NCBI GenBank assembly: GCA_026874595.1
Contig: CM049319.1
Coordinates: forward strand, 1,867,501-1,931,500
Reading direction: 5' to 3'
DNA: 64,000 bases
DNA from: Sipunculus nudus
Taxonomy: Eukaryota; Annelida; Sipuncula; Golfingiida; Sipunculidae
A program made the translations under genes and the position numbers. The notes under the pieces were generated by a model. The model saw only the letters and a list, made by a program, of their open reading frames with translations, searched no databases and was not told the origin of the DNA. This document shows, piece after piece, positions 50,343 to 61,850 of the stretch; position 1 is the first letter of the stretch; the number at the start of each line of letters is the position of its first letter.

Positions 50343-50348
50343 AATAAA
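50343..50348 (+). terminator. Candidate polyadenylation signal of the GT31 gene
   Basis: AATAAA lies 358 bp after the stop codon. It is followed within about 15-40 bp by T-rich sequence (TTCTTTTTTTATTG), the usual downstream element. Confidence 0.5.
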
Positions 50349-53308
50349 AATCGAAATATTCTTTTTTTATTGTTCCTTTATTGATATTTTATCTGTCCAG
50401 AAAAGTCACATATTTGATTATTATAATCTGAACCATTTATGTGTTGTTGGGTCTGATCCGGAGAGAGGTTTCCGGGCTGAACGTCTGATGAAACGTTATA
50501 TGAAATTATATAAGATACAAACACATCTGTGAAGCAAGTTTTTCGAAGAGTCATCTATCATTTTGTTGGAGTTAGTCGGGGATAATTTTGTCGAAAAAAA
50601 ACTACACCGTACGAAAAGCAGATCGTTAACACCGACAGCTCTTAACCAAGTCACAGGGGGCTTTAAAATGACATATTGTTAAGTTGTGATTTCGTTGGGC
50701 TGTGATTCCGTTAGGCTGTGATTCCGTTAAGCTGTGATTCCGTTAGGCTGTGTCATTTGCCAGAAATATAGAAATATGTGTAGAAGGTTCAGCGGAGGAT
50801 ACATTATTTTATATATAATTGATTTCACCCGAAGCTGTTGGCATAAATATACATGCACATTGTAAAAGAAATAATAATATAATAGTGGAAATGACAATTA
50901 CAAACGATCCGATAATTGTAAAGAATATGAGAGCAACGTCATATTTACGTCATATAGATAACGCCATATTGTCAACGTCATATGGACAACGTAATATGGA
51001 CGTTAAATAGACAAAGTCATGCATATAACGTGATGTACATAACATTCTTCTATTTAAGCTTATCGTAAGTAAGGCAGCGAAATAAGGAACTGGCAGCATA
51101 AGTATTGAACCTGCAGAAAATCATAGATGTTTAAACATGTTTAAAAGTTCTAAACACGAAGGGTATATGAATATTATAAAATTCTAGATAATCATAGTCA
51201 ACTGTGACGCAAAAAACGTGAGTCACAGGGCAAGCCGAGTGTGAGATATTATCCATTGCCTTGATGTCATACGTTCTAGCATGTTCATAGTATATGCCCT
51301 TTAGATATAAACCACACCTTCTGCGACATGATTATGTTAAATTATTCTAAAACAGCGGAGATATATCAAGTACATCCACGATTATGAATGTATCTGCCCG
51401 AAGTATTGGTGACACGTGAAATTTGATTCATTTTCCATGGTAACTTTGTTTCTACTTTGTAGGCAAGTACGACGGTTAAAAGGAGCTTATGCTTGTTAAT
51501 AGGTTTTGCAAAAAAAAGCAAAAAAAAAAAAAAAGCACCAAAAAAAAAAAAAAAAAAAAAAAACAACAAACAACAGGGGCGGTGATTTTGTGGAACAAAT
51601 AAATGTTAGTGAGGCCTAAGTGACGCAATCCGTAAAGTAGAAAATGTTTTACTGTTTCACTTCTTCATACTACCAAGTCTATATCAACACTTTCACAGCC
51701 CTTGATTCCGCGACCATCTCTGGTGTCTATTACATGAATAATGAATGCGGCAATTGAACCAATCAAATGTCTCGCGTACACTTGTGTTATGCGGAAGTCT
51801 GGTGCGAAGCTTTGATCAAACATTTAACCTTGTCGCAGAACCAAGGTCTGTGAATCCTTGATCATGTCATAGACTTGATCGTAAGAAGATGCCGTGTCCT
51901 GGTTATTTCTACAGATCCAGTCAACTTTCAGCCCTTAAAAGTGACCGAAGTGTACCGATACAGATCCCGGACATCTCCTCCAGGCGTTCAGGTAGCAGCT
52001 GGTTAGCCGTCTGTGTCGCCATCTGTCGTTTATTGATGAAATATTGATGAGCCTAGTCTCTCCACGATGAGATAAGATACTGTTTATTCAAGGTAAATAC
52101 ATTCAGTGCCATGAATAAAATTATAGTCGCTGCTCTCCCATGCAGTCCTGAGTATACAAAATATCACATGTTCAATTAAACTTTTAAAATACATTTAAGT
52201 GCAGACTCGAATTATTAAGATGTCGTTAGAGTGCACTAATGGCGTTTATTACCGACACACATTTGGCACATGACATATAAATCCAACATCTAAAATATTC
52301 TTCTTTATAAAATACTTTAAATTGCTCCAAAATATTTATCTCCTCCTTTTGAAGTTGCGGGATGCAGCCACAATGTGGTGTGCGCACTATGTATATGATA
52401 TGCTCACTGAACGCGACCGGTGAAAGTTTATTTTCATTCATGTAGAGGAGTTAGCAGAATGTATATGGGGCAGATACCATTATACATTTTAAAGATAAAA
52501 CACTGCACGTCATGTATATATATATCATGCCCGGTATGTGAATAGGTCCCTTTAATTATAACACCACAAGGTGCAAAAGATACTATGTCTTAGTCGCCGT
52601 TCGCCGGTTTTTTTTAGCAAATTTACTCAAATTTTCAATGAAGGAAAGGAATTGATTATGTTTTTAGGTTTAAAGTAACCTATGACACAACCCGGTAAAC
52701 TTTTGAGGTAATCTGGATCACTATAATGTTTTCTTTGAAAGATTCTTAACCATAGAGCAATCGAGACCATTATCATTTACAAGTGTATCAGATGAAACCT
52801 TGTGTCACTCCTGATGGGGTGTAAGTTGACACAGTCGACAGTTACACAGTCACATGATTGGAGCCACCTTTGTTCTGGTTTGCACACTGACCTTGATTCA
52901 ACCATAGAGTCGGAATAGTGAAACACATTAGTCTTGGCTTTGATTTATGCATTTCCAGTCCTTATGATAACAACATATAAAAATGTGATTAGGATTTTAA
53001 ACAGGTATTATTCCGGATATACTGTATCCAAGAGCTTTCCGGTTAAAATTGAATTAGTTTCTTAAATTTGATTATACTTTAAAAAAAAAAATGTTAAGAG
53101 CTCAAACCCATCTCTTACGTATATAACCCAGTTGCCATTCTTGTCATGAGGTAAATGGTCCTAAAACACAAAAGTAATTGCAAAATTCATTGTAATTGAC
53201 CTATCCACCACAGCCCAAATGCTCCGCCCTTTTAAATTATTATTATAATGAGCCCCCCAAAACGCTCCTACACTTATGGACTTCCATGCCCATGGTAGTG
53301 AGAGCTGA
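50349..53308. other. Noncoding stretch with short tandem motifs and an A-rich tract
   Basis: It holds a 16-bp repeat (TGTGATTCCGTTAGGC, four copies, 50685-50748), a cluster of ACGTCATAT-like words (50936-50997) and a long A-rich tract at 51508-51563 that could be a retroposon tail. The word TTTTGAGGTAATCTGGA at 52701-52717 is the inverse of 33126-33142, marking an interspersed repeat. No gene was recognised. Confidence 0.5.
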
Positions 53309-53976
53309 TTATAACACAGGCGCTTGAATCTCTATTTGTGTTGATCTTGGTTTAAATAGTGTTCAATTTACCTAAACAACAATCCCCTACCGTTTAATGA
53401 GCTTTAAACCATGTTATATCGTTTGCCGGTACTTGTTTATATAATAGATACACAAGGCCGGCATCCAAGTCTGCGGACGGGTAGGCGATAATACAAAAAA
53501 TCAATTGAAATTCCCAAATATTTCAAAGATTTTCGAGGGAAGAAACTTACAGTGGTTAAATGGCCAGTTTTTCTTTCTATAAAAGCATCAACAATTCCAA
53601 TACACACAGTGTACCACATGTAATGAGCTCTTATTTGTAACTAGTCTGTATCCATTAAGCAGCTGTTACCCCAAACAAGGAAATCCCAATGTATCTTGGT
53701 CAGCAGTAAGGATTCCTCCTGGAACCTAACACCTGATTGGTTGATAATGATGGAAATAGTAATCTGGGATAAATCTGTCTGTTCGTCGCTTAATGGATAC
53801 AGACTCGTCCGCAGACTTGGATGCCGGCCTTGTGTATCTATTATATAAACAAGTACCGGCAAACGATATAACATGGTTTAAAGCTCATTAAACGGTAGGG
53901 GATTGTTGTTAAGGTAAATTGAACACTATTTAAACCAAGATCAACACAGATAGCGATTCAAGCGCCTGTGTTATAA
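53309..53976. repeat. 171-bp inverted repeat with 326-bp loop
   Basis: The arms are 53309-53479 and 53806-53976, differing at three positions by eye. The right arm extends inward by 18 bp (53788-53805) whose partner lies at 53644-53661. So 164 bp (53480-53643) is present only on the left side. It may be a foldback element or a local inverted duplication. Confidence 0.9.
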
Positions 53977-55795
53977 CATAATAATGACGTCACAAAGGGC
54001 GATGGCGCATGACGTCGTATTGACTGATGTCATCAACTGGTATCACCTGACCATTGTTTACTATATCGCAGTCATATATGAACTGTGTTGCAATATATAT
54101 TGGATTATTTGTCCCACACGAATTATGTGCCAGGTATGACATTATTATTCACTCGTTGGACGGAGAAATGGCTCCCACAACCTATAGTCTAGAAACTTTT
54201 TATACTGTCTCCTTCGTATAATTAAATATCCCGGAAAACATGACGACATGGGTACTGGTAGTATTTACAGACTACACGTGTTCTGTTTGACAGAGCTCTG
54301 TCAAATTATGCAAAATTTTGTTTTTGTCAGATGATTGACGCTTTACAATGTTTAAGGTCACCTGATTGGTTGCTCCTAAGTCCCATGCTTATGTTTATTC
54401 ATTGAATGAATATGCGATTAAGGTCATATAGAGTTCATGGATAGGTCAATTGTAATCGATTTCTTTTCTGAAATCACAAAAGTAATTTTAATTGTAATCG
54501 ATTAATTATAAAAGTAATTGTATTTGTAATCGATTAATTTTAAAAGTATTTGGACTCAACTCTGCCAGCCGATGTAGTTAATGGAAAATATGAATGAATG
54601 CATGGCCAAGATGCTGCTCAACCATAAACATTGCATGCAAATATCTAAAACGTCAGACGTTTGATGGATCATATGTTAAGGAATTGAAAATACAAAATAT
54701 CCAAATATTATTATAATCTTCAATAATCAATTTCAGACTTGAGTAAGATATAGGCATTTTTTTTTCATAAAAAATGTCCTATAAAATGCGCGTAGTATTC
54801 CTTTCAAGCACATACATACTTAAACATGCCTATGATTGTGTATATATGTACATATGAAATACTAATCGGACCCAGGATCGATGTATACTACTTGTGAGAG
54901 CCACGATGTACATCTGTCAATGTGATGTGGAACGCGACAAAGTTTATTATAATTTTGCTCACCAGATGTCGGGACGTATCGTTTCTGTACTGTGGTGTCT
55001 CTCTGGTGACTTTTTCTGCTATTTTTTTATCCGTTCAATTTTCTTTTTCTTCTTAATGTTCAGATTTCCCCACCAGCATAGCAAAGCATACGATATGACA
55101 CTCTGGACCATCAAAGAATAGAATAAACCAAGTAGTTCACTATCCATATTAAACGATTTCAGTTTCCTTAGAAAGTATAAACGCGGCTAACCTTGACGGT
55201 ATTCTATGTATGGAAGGGGGGGGGGGGGGCCGTCGAGGCCGTAAATATTGATCTGATATTCTTAAAAAGGTTGCTGGGCCTGACAAAAGGGTTTCTGGGA
55301 TAGTGAGGCAGACGGACGACAGGTAGCCTTGAATACACAACTCAGTTGGCGTTTATATTTGACTGGTAAGCCTATTTTTGAGACGTGACACAAGCCATAG
55401 AGGAGGGGGATGCACTGCAACGGCCATCCAACCTGTTGCATCGATATCGTGGTAAACAGAGTGACGAGCACGAGTGATGTATTAGCACAAAAGAGTACAA
55501 ATGGGCTCACAAATCAAAGTGAAAATCCGTCTCTATGTTGATTTCTTGTATCACTTACAAGTTTGCTATCGTCCAATAACCGGTGCTAGGCACTCTTGTA
55601 TTCATACAGTCAGAAATCTAAAACGCACGCAGGGAGGTTTACTAATAAGCCCAGTTACCCTGGAATTTTGCTGGCATGTAGGCCATGAATCGTAAAATCG
55701 CGAAAAAAACCGTAAAGAATAAAGAAAATATTTGAATTTTATTCGAGGGTTACAGTGCGGTCCTCGATGCAAGATGTAATGGCACTCACTGGAAT
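53977..55795. other. Noncoding stretch, nothing firm
   Basis: An AATCGATTAA-type repeat patch is at 54460-54550 and a 15-G run near 55215-55229. A weak acceptor (CTTTTTCTTCTTAATGTTCAG) precedes 55067 and a short frame then ends at an AATAAA-containing stretch near 55119, but no upstream exon is convincing. Confidence 0.35.
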
Positions 55796-58700
55796 GGCAT
55801 GCTGACAACAGATGGACAGGTGGGCGGGTAGGTATAGATAAACCTACAGAGAGGACGACAGACAGAGGCACTGACAGGAGGGAGAGACAGATTGACAGAC
55901 AAAAAGACCAAAACAAACGGCATGCTGATAACAGATGGACAGGTTGGCGGGTAGGTAGATAAACCTACAGAGAGGACGACAGACAGAGGCACTGACAGGA
56001 GGGAGAGACAGATTGACAGACAAAAAGACCAAAACAAACGGCATGCCGAAAACAGAGGGACAGGTTGGCGGGTAGGTAGATAAACCTACAGAGAAGACGA
56101 CAGACAGAGGCACTGACAGAGGAGGAGAGACAGATTGACAGACAAACAGACAAAAACGAACGGCATGCTGATAACAGATGGACAGGTTGGCGGGTAGGTA
56201 GATAAACCTACAGAGAGGACGACAGACAGAGGCACTGACAGGAGGGAGAGACAGATTGACAGACAAAAAGACCTAAACAAACGGCATGCTGATAACAGAT
56301 GGACAGGTTGGCGGGTAGGTAGATAAACCTACAGAGAGGACGACAGACAAAGGCACCGACAGGAGGGAGAGACAGATTGACAGACAAAAAGACCAAAACA
56401 AACGGCACGCCGAAAACAGATGGACAGGTTGGCGGGTAGGTAGATAAACCTACAGAGAAGACGACAGACAGAGGCACTGACAGAGGAGGAGAGACAGATT
56501 GACAGACAAACAGACCAAAACGAACGGCATGCTGATAACAGATGGACAGGTTGGCGGGTAGGTAGATAAACCTACAGAGAGGACGACAGACAGAGGCACT
56601 GACAGGAGGGAGAGACAGATTGACAGACAAAAAGACCTAAACAAACGGCATGCTGATAACAGATGGACAGGTTGGCGGGTAGGTAGATAAACCTACAGAG
56701 AGGACGACAGACAAAGGCACCGACAGGAGGGAGAGACAGATTGACAGACAAAAAGACCAAAACAAACGGCACGCCGAAAACAGATGGACAGGTTGGCGGG
56801 TAGGTAGATAAACCTACAGAGAAGACGACAGACAGAGGCACTGACAGGAGGGAGAGACAGATGGACAGAAAAAAAGGCCAAAACAAACGGCATGCTGATA
56901 ACAGATGGACAGGTTGGCGGGTAGGTAGATAAACCTACAGAGAAGACGACAGACAGAGGCACCGACAGGGAGGAGAGACAGATATACAGACAAAAAGACC
57001 AAAACAAACGACATGCTGATAACAGATGGACAGGTTGGCGGGTAGGTAGATAAACCTACAGAGAAGACGACAGACAGAGGCACCGACAGGGAGGAGAGAC
57101 AGACTGACAGACAAAAAGACCAAAACAAACGGCATGCTGATAACAGATGGACAGGTTGGCGGGTAGGTAGATAAACCTACAGAGAAGACGACAGACAGAG
57201 GCACAAACAGGGAGGAGAGACAGATTGACAGACAAAAAGACCAAAACAAACGGCATGCTGATAACAGATGGACAGGTTGGCGGGTAGGTAGATAAACCTA
57301 CAGAGAAGACGACAGACAGAGGCACCGACAGGGAGGAGAGACAGATTGACAGACAAACAGACCAAAACAAACGGCATGCTGATAACAGATGGACAGGTTG
57401 GCGGGTCGGTAGATAAACCTACAGAGAAGACGACAGACAGAGGCACCGACAGGGAGGAGAGACAGATTGACAGACAAAAAGACCAAAACAAACGGCATGC
57501 TGATAACAGATGGACAGGTTGGCGGGTAGGTAGATAAACCTACAGAGAAGACGACAGACAGAGGCACCGACAGGGAGGAGAGACAGATTGACAGACAAAA
57601 GACCAAAACAAACGGCATGCTGATAACAGATGGACAGGTTGGCGGGTAGGTAGATAAACCTACAGAGAAGACGACAGACAGAGGCACCGACAGGGAGGAG
57701 AGACAGATGGCAGACAAAAAGACCAAAACAAACGGCATGCTGATAACAGATGGACAGGTTGGCGGGTAGGTAGATAAACCTACAGAGAACACGACAGACA
57801 GAGGCACTGACAGGGAGGAGAGACAGATTGACAGACAAACAGACCAAAACGAATGGCATGCTGATAACAAATGGACAGGTGGGCGGGTAGGTAGATAAAC
57901 CTACAGAGAAGACGACAGACAGAGGCACTGACAGGGAGGAGAGATAGATTGACAGACAAAAAGACCAAAACGAACGGCATGCTGATAACAGATGGACAGG
58001 TTGGCGGGTAGGTAGATAAACCTACAGAGAAGACGACAGACAGAGGCACTGACAGGGAGGAGAGACAGATTGACAGACAAAAAGACCAAAACAAACGGCA
58101 TGCTGATAACAGATGGACAGGTTGGCGGGTAGGTAGATAAACCTACAGAGAAGACGACAGACAGAGGCACCGACAGGGAGGAGAGACAGATTGACAGACA
58201 AACAGACCAAAACAAACGGCATGCTGATAACAGATGGACAGGTTGGCGGGTAGGTAGATAAACCTACAGAGAAGACGACAGACAGAGGCACCGACAGGGA
58301 GGAGAGACAGATTGACAGACAAACAGACCAAAACAAACGGCATGCTGATAACAGATGGACAGGTTGGCGGGTAGGTAGATAAACCTACAGAGAACACGAC
58401 AGACAGAGGCACTGACAGGGAGGAGAGACAAATTGACAGACAAACAGACCAAAACGAATGGCATGCTGATAACAGATGGACAAGTGGGCGGGTAGGTAGA
58501 TAAACCTACAGAGAAAACGACAGACAGAGGCACTGACAGGGAGGAGAGATAGATTGACAGACAAAAAGACCAAAACGAACGGCATGCTGATAACAGATGG
58601 ACAGGTGGGCGGGTAGGTAGATAAACCTACAGAGGAGACGACAGACAGAGGCACTGACAGGGAGGAGAGACAGATTGACAGACAAAAAGACCAAAACAAA

Positions 58701-59169
58701 CGGCATGCTGATAACAGATGGACAGGTTGGCGGGTAGGTAGATAAACCTACAGAGAAGACGACAGACAGAGGCACTGACAGGGAGGAGAGACAGATTGAC
58801 AGACAAACAGACCAAAACGAACGGCATGCTGATAACAGATGGATAGGTGGGCGGCTAGGTAGATAAACCTACAGAGAAGACGACAGACAGAGGCACTGAC
58901 AGGGAGGAGAGACAGATTGACAGACAAAAATACCAAAACAAACGGCATGCTGATAACAGATGGACAGGTTGGCGGGTAGGTAGATAAACCTACAGAGAAG
59001 ACGACAAACAGAGGCACTGACAGGGAGGAGAGACAGATTGACAGACAAACAGACCAAAACGAACGGCATGCTGATAACAGATGGACAGGTGGGCGGGTAG
59101 GCAGATAAACCTACAGAGAGAACGACAGACAGAGGCCCTGACAAGAAGGAGGGACAATTTGACAGACAA
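55796..59169. repeat. 121-bp satellite array, about 28 copies
   Basis: The unit contains GGCATGCTGATAACAGATGG, GGCGGGTAGGTAGATAAACC and GACAGAC-rich sequence. In the first third a three-unit periodicity of 364 bp is visible: variant CGCCGAAAACAG units start at 56041, 56405 and 56769. From about 56900 the copies are more uniform. The minus strand has long overlapping open frames because the unit has few stops and 121 is not a multiple of three, so frames rotate; they are not genes. Confidence 0.95.
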
Positions 59170-60359
59170 CAACAACAACAAGTTTATTCAGGAAAAAGGA
59201 GGCCTGGGCCTATAGATCCAATTGAGTATACAAATCTTCTTACATATTAATAGCTGTGTCATAATGTTACATAATTAACATATTTGTATGTGTACTGGCG
59301 GCGTTTATCACACAATTATAACTTTATTGTTTTAACATCAAAGTCCTTGCAATTTCTTTAATTAACTCAAAACTGTAACTAAAAGTTACTAAAGTATATA
59401 ACACAAAAAGCAAAATAAAATAAATAAATTAACTAAATGAAAACATGAAACAGTTTTGTTTTCTCATTTCCCATATACTTACAACAGCCGGTGTATTTTC
59501 AAGGTATATTGGAAGCGGATATTTTGTAATCGAAAACATTACAGGAGGTTACAATAATAATTGTAAAATACCTGAATGCCCATCACAATTACTATTTTTC
59601 AGAACATAAATATACACTTCAATCCAGTCGTTAATCAATAGAATAATGATCTTTTAAAGATAAACCCTAATATTGCCTATGTTTGTTAAAAAAGTCATTT
59701 CATATATTTTTCTCTTAATTCAAAACCATGATATACATATGCTGCAAATCTGATTATTTCCTTCTCTTCACTCAAGTTAAAAACTTTGATAAAACATTCC
59801 TTATTTTGTGCATGTAGGCCCTTTCTCAAATATTTCTTCCTCAAATCATTATATAACACACATTCGTGTACAAAATGGAGCCCGTCCTCTATTTAATTAA
59901 AACCATGGTTAATACAACACTTGCATATTCTTTCTTCTCTATCCATTTGCGTATACCTTCCCTTTTCAATCATCAAATCATGACATGAACATCTCAATCT
60001 GACTAGCACCAATTTACTCTTGGTATTAGTCAAACACAGTAAATATTTCTCCATTCAGAGCATAAATTTAAAAGTACCAAATAAATTTAATTTAGTGTTA
60101 AATTCTACATCACAAGACCAGTTTTGTAATGCCATATCAATAATTCTTTTCTTTATTTTAGCCAAAAATATTCCAATGTCTCCTACTTTTTGATTCATCC
60201 ACACTACCCAAAACCTGCGCTGCATATTATGCTTCTTATATGAGTAACCCATATTTGTTTTCCATTCCTGTCAAGATTAAACAGCATATTATATATACGT
60301 TTTGGATATCTATTATTCCCATTATGTACTAGTTTTGTACAATATTTCACATCTTAATA
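59170..60359 (-). mobile_element. 5'-truncated LINE inserted in the satellite
   Basis: The insert is flanked by a 17-bp perfect target duplication (GACAATTTGACAGACAA, 59153-59169 and 60360-60376). On the minus strand it ends with AATAAACTTG and a (TTG)4 tail, so it is a non-LTR retrotransposon inserted in minus orientation. The minus strand from about 60300 to the stop at 59695 reads as the C-terminal end of a LINE ORF2 protein: H-x-L-x-I-E-x-G-R-Y, then R-E-E-R-I-C-K-C-C, then an E-D-x-x-H-F and E-C-x-L-Y-N-D-L-R-K-K-Y block typical of LINE tails. In-frame stops at 60055-60057 and 59893-59895 and a frame change near 60255 show that it is dead. The reverse transcriptase core is missing through 5' truncation. 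The 3' untranslated part is about 525 bp. Confidence 0.85.
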
Positions 60360-61345
60360 GACAATTTGACAGACAAACATACCAAAACGAACGGCATGCT
60401 GATAACAGATGGACAGGTGGGCGGGTAGGTAGATAAACCTACAGAGAGGACGACGTATGAGACACTGACAGGAGGAAGAGACAAATTGACATACAAAAAG
60501 ACCAAAACAAACGGCATGCTGATAACAGATGGACAGGTTGGCAGGTAGGTAGATAAACCTACAGAGAGGACGACAGACAGAGGCACTGACAGGAGGGAGA
60601 GACAGATTGACAGACAAAAAGACCTTAACAAACGGCATGCCGAAAACAGATGGACAGGTGGGCGGGTAGGTAGATAACCTACAGAGAGGACGACAGACAG
60701 GGTCACTGACAGGAAGGAGAGACAGATTGACAGACAAAAAGACCAAAACAAACGGCATGCTGATAACAGAGAGACAGGTTGGCGGGTAGGTAGATAAACC
60801 TACAGAGAGGACGACAGACAGAGGCACTGACAGAGGAGGAGAGACAGATTGACAGACAAAAAGGCCAAAACAAACGGCATGCTGATAACAGATGGACAGG
60901 TGGGCGGGTAGGTAGATAAACCCACAGGGAGGACGACAGACAGAGGCACTGACAGGAGGGAGTGACAGATTGACAGACAAAAAGACCAAAACAAACGGCA
61001 TGCCGAAAACAGATGGACAGGTGGGCGGGTAGGTAGATAAACCTACAGAGAGGACGACAGACAGGGTCACTGACAGGAAGGAGAGACAGATTGACAGACA
61101 AAAAGACTAAAACAAACGGCATGCTGATAACAGATGGACAGGTTGGCGGGTAGGTAGATAAACCTACAGAGAGGACGACAGACAGAGGCACTGACAGGGA
61201 GGAGAGACAGATTGACAGACAAACAGACCAAAACGAACGGCATGCTGATAACAGATGTTCTGGGTAGGTAGATGAACCTACAGTGAGGACGACAGACAGA
61301 GGCCCTGACTGAGAGGGGAGCCACATCGACAGACAAACAGATCCA
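60360..61345. repeat. 121-bp satellite array, second block, about 8 copies
   Basis: Same unit as 55796-59169. Joining the blocks after removing the LINE and one target duplication restores the phase of the array, so the two are one array. Copies here are more varied, and the last ones decay from about 61250. Confidence 0.95.
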
Positions 61346-61850
61346 GACGGGCGGCAACGACAGGTATACGTCATTAAAGACTTATTTTTAGAGAGAAGAA
61401 TGGACGAGAGGCAAAGACATGCACAGAAAGGATGGAGAGGCGAGTTGACATACGAACAGACGACATATGCTGGTGGACAGTCGGATGGATAGATACAGAG
61501 AAACAAATATTGATGGATGGGATCAACAGAGAGTTTAAAACAGGACGGAGGGACGGACCTACAGACAGCCGCATGTGAACAACTGGGAGATAGGCGGATG
61601 GACAGAAAGAGAAATTAATAGTAATGGGACAAATCGAGAGGAACAGGCCGGAGAAGCGGACGTGCAGAAGAACAGACAGACGCATGTCAACAACTGCTTG
61701 GTAGATAGGCGGGTGTGGATAGACAGAGAAACTAACAGTGATGTGACAGACAGATGCAAACTTGACCGAGAGACGGAACTACAGACGGACAGACAGGTAG
61801 GATGAGTGACCGATAAAAAGACATGTGGGTAGACAGCTGGAATGAATGAC
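61346..61850. repeat. Degenerate GACAGACAGATGG-rich edge of the satellite
   Basis: Irregular GACAGA, GGATGGA and AGACAGA words continue past the clean satellite with no fixed period. Ser/Leu/Pro-rich minus frames are composition effects. Confidence 0.7.

Noticed and set aside
55796-59169. CRISPR-like regularly spaced repeats
   Set aside because: The units are contiguous 121-bp monomers without unique spacers, and the genome is clearly eukaryotic.
55844-61506. Many long minus-strand open frames (up to 267 codons) rich in Ser, Leu, Cys, Val and Pro
   Set aside because: They follow the 121-bp satellite unit, rotate frame with each unit and have no non-repeat content, so they are translations of a stop-poor repeat.
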